A stretch of DNA of 41,433 bases from an uncultured Collinsella sp. (GTDB taxonomy: Bacteria; Actinomycetota; Coriobacteriia; Coriobacteriales; Coriobacteriaceae), in the NCBI GenBank assembly GCA_902464495.1, contig CABQJK010000017.1, positions 1-41,433 on the forward strand. The letters run 5' to 3'. Positions 41,162-41,433 of the stretch are shown here, in pieces (position 1 is the stretch's first letter; each line of letters begins with the position of its first letter). The notes beneath the pieces are model-generated. The model did not search any database. It was not told where the DNA came from and worked only from the letters and a program-made list of their open reading frames with translations. The translations under genes and the position numbers were made by a program.

Positions 41162-41433
41162 AAACTCTCAAACAAGTCTCTGAAAGCAGAACTAAATTGA
41201 CCCTAAGACTGCTTGTGAATTTCCGGAAGACCTGTGAGATATGAGGATAGACAACGAGGGCTGCAGAGAGATGCTTCTCAGTTCTCTGGCGGATCGCACG
41301 TATCTGTATGAGGATCACTTCCACACACTCATTAATAACAGTGATAAACACGGCAGATCCTCAAAACATGAGGCTGTGTGTTAGCGTCGGAATAATTTAG
41401 CCAAATATAGTCGGCCGAGATTGACCAATCCCG
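41162..41433. other. AT-rich stretch at the right edge without a clear gene
   Basis: I see no convincing gene in these 272 bases. A small hairpin CCTCA/TGAGG occurs near 41360-41374. The composition continues that of traX and fits the inside of a transferred segment. Confidence 0.4.

Noticed and set aside
41139..41351. A 70-codon minus-strand frame at the right edge
   Set aside because: No Shine-Dalgarno site, no recognisable motif, and it overlaps the end of traX.

Overview
The window looks like the replication-origin region of a high-GC Gram-positive, most likely a Coriobacteriia member close to Collinsella. This is inferred from gene order, the PafBC-like WYL pair and composition; no database search was run. 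Genes read away from the origin on both sides. The minus strand carries an ATPase gene, dnaA, dnaN, recF, a DciA-type gene, gyrB and gyrA. The plus strand carries rpmH, rnpA, yidD, yidC, jag, rsmG, parA and parB.

Left arm (1-11,690). gyrB and gyrA form one unit ending at a strong terminator (109-142). A second unit runs from a GHKL-type ATPase through dnaA, dnaN, recF and the DciA-like gene to a terminator at 5,190-5,218. Two noncoding stretches flank the ATPase-dnaA pair (8,015-8,252 and 11,346-11,590). Together they hold three exact copies of a 14-bp motif (AGTTTTCAACAGGT) that resembles a DnaA box but departs from the classical 9-mer. The inner stretch also has an AT-rich segment and a run of DnaA-trio-like triplets beside dnaN. 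The DnaA helix that reads the box has Asn in place of the nearly universal Asp.

Right arm (11,589-23,842). A near-consensus promoter starts the rpmH-rnpA-yidD-yidC-jag unit. After a terminator come rsmG, three perfect parS sites exactly 39 bp apart, parA, parB, and a small membrane-protein gene overlapping parB. rlmN faces the other way. ddl overlaps an exonuclease-helicase of the DinG type, which meets two WYL regulators (PafB/PafC-like) head-on.

Accessory part (23,843-31,721). A 1,048-residue membrane protein has a peptidase-M28 fold split by a very long acidic insertion and lacks most catalytic residues. A small membrane protein follows it. Opposite lies a large LPXTG surface protein with an N-terminal thioester domain and about six CnaB-like modules. 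tRNA-Gly(CCC) follows, then a hairpin-rich tail with two extra copies of the tRNA 3' end.

Right end (31,722-41,433). purB, a TSCPD-domain protein overlapping a Tat lipoprotein, an OmpR-type two-component system, purC with a two-helix membrane protein, and an M29 aminopeptidase lead to tRNA-Lys(TTT). Its tail is related to the one after tRNA-Gly and again ends in a copy of the tRNA 3' end. A low-GC traX-family gene follows directly, which suggests the edge of an integrated element.

The most promising leads are the atypical origin with its neighbouring GHKL-winged-helix ATPase, the two related tRNA-tail elements, and the degenerate M28-like protein.
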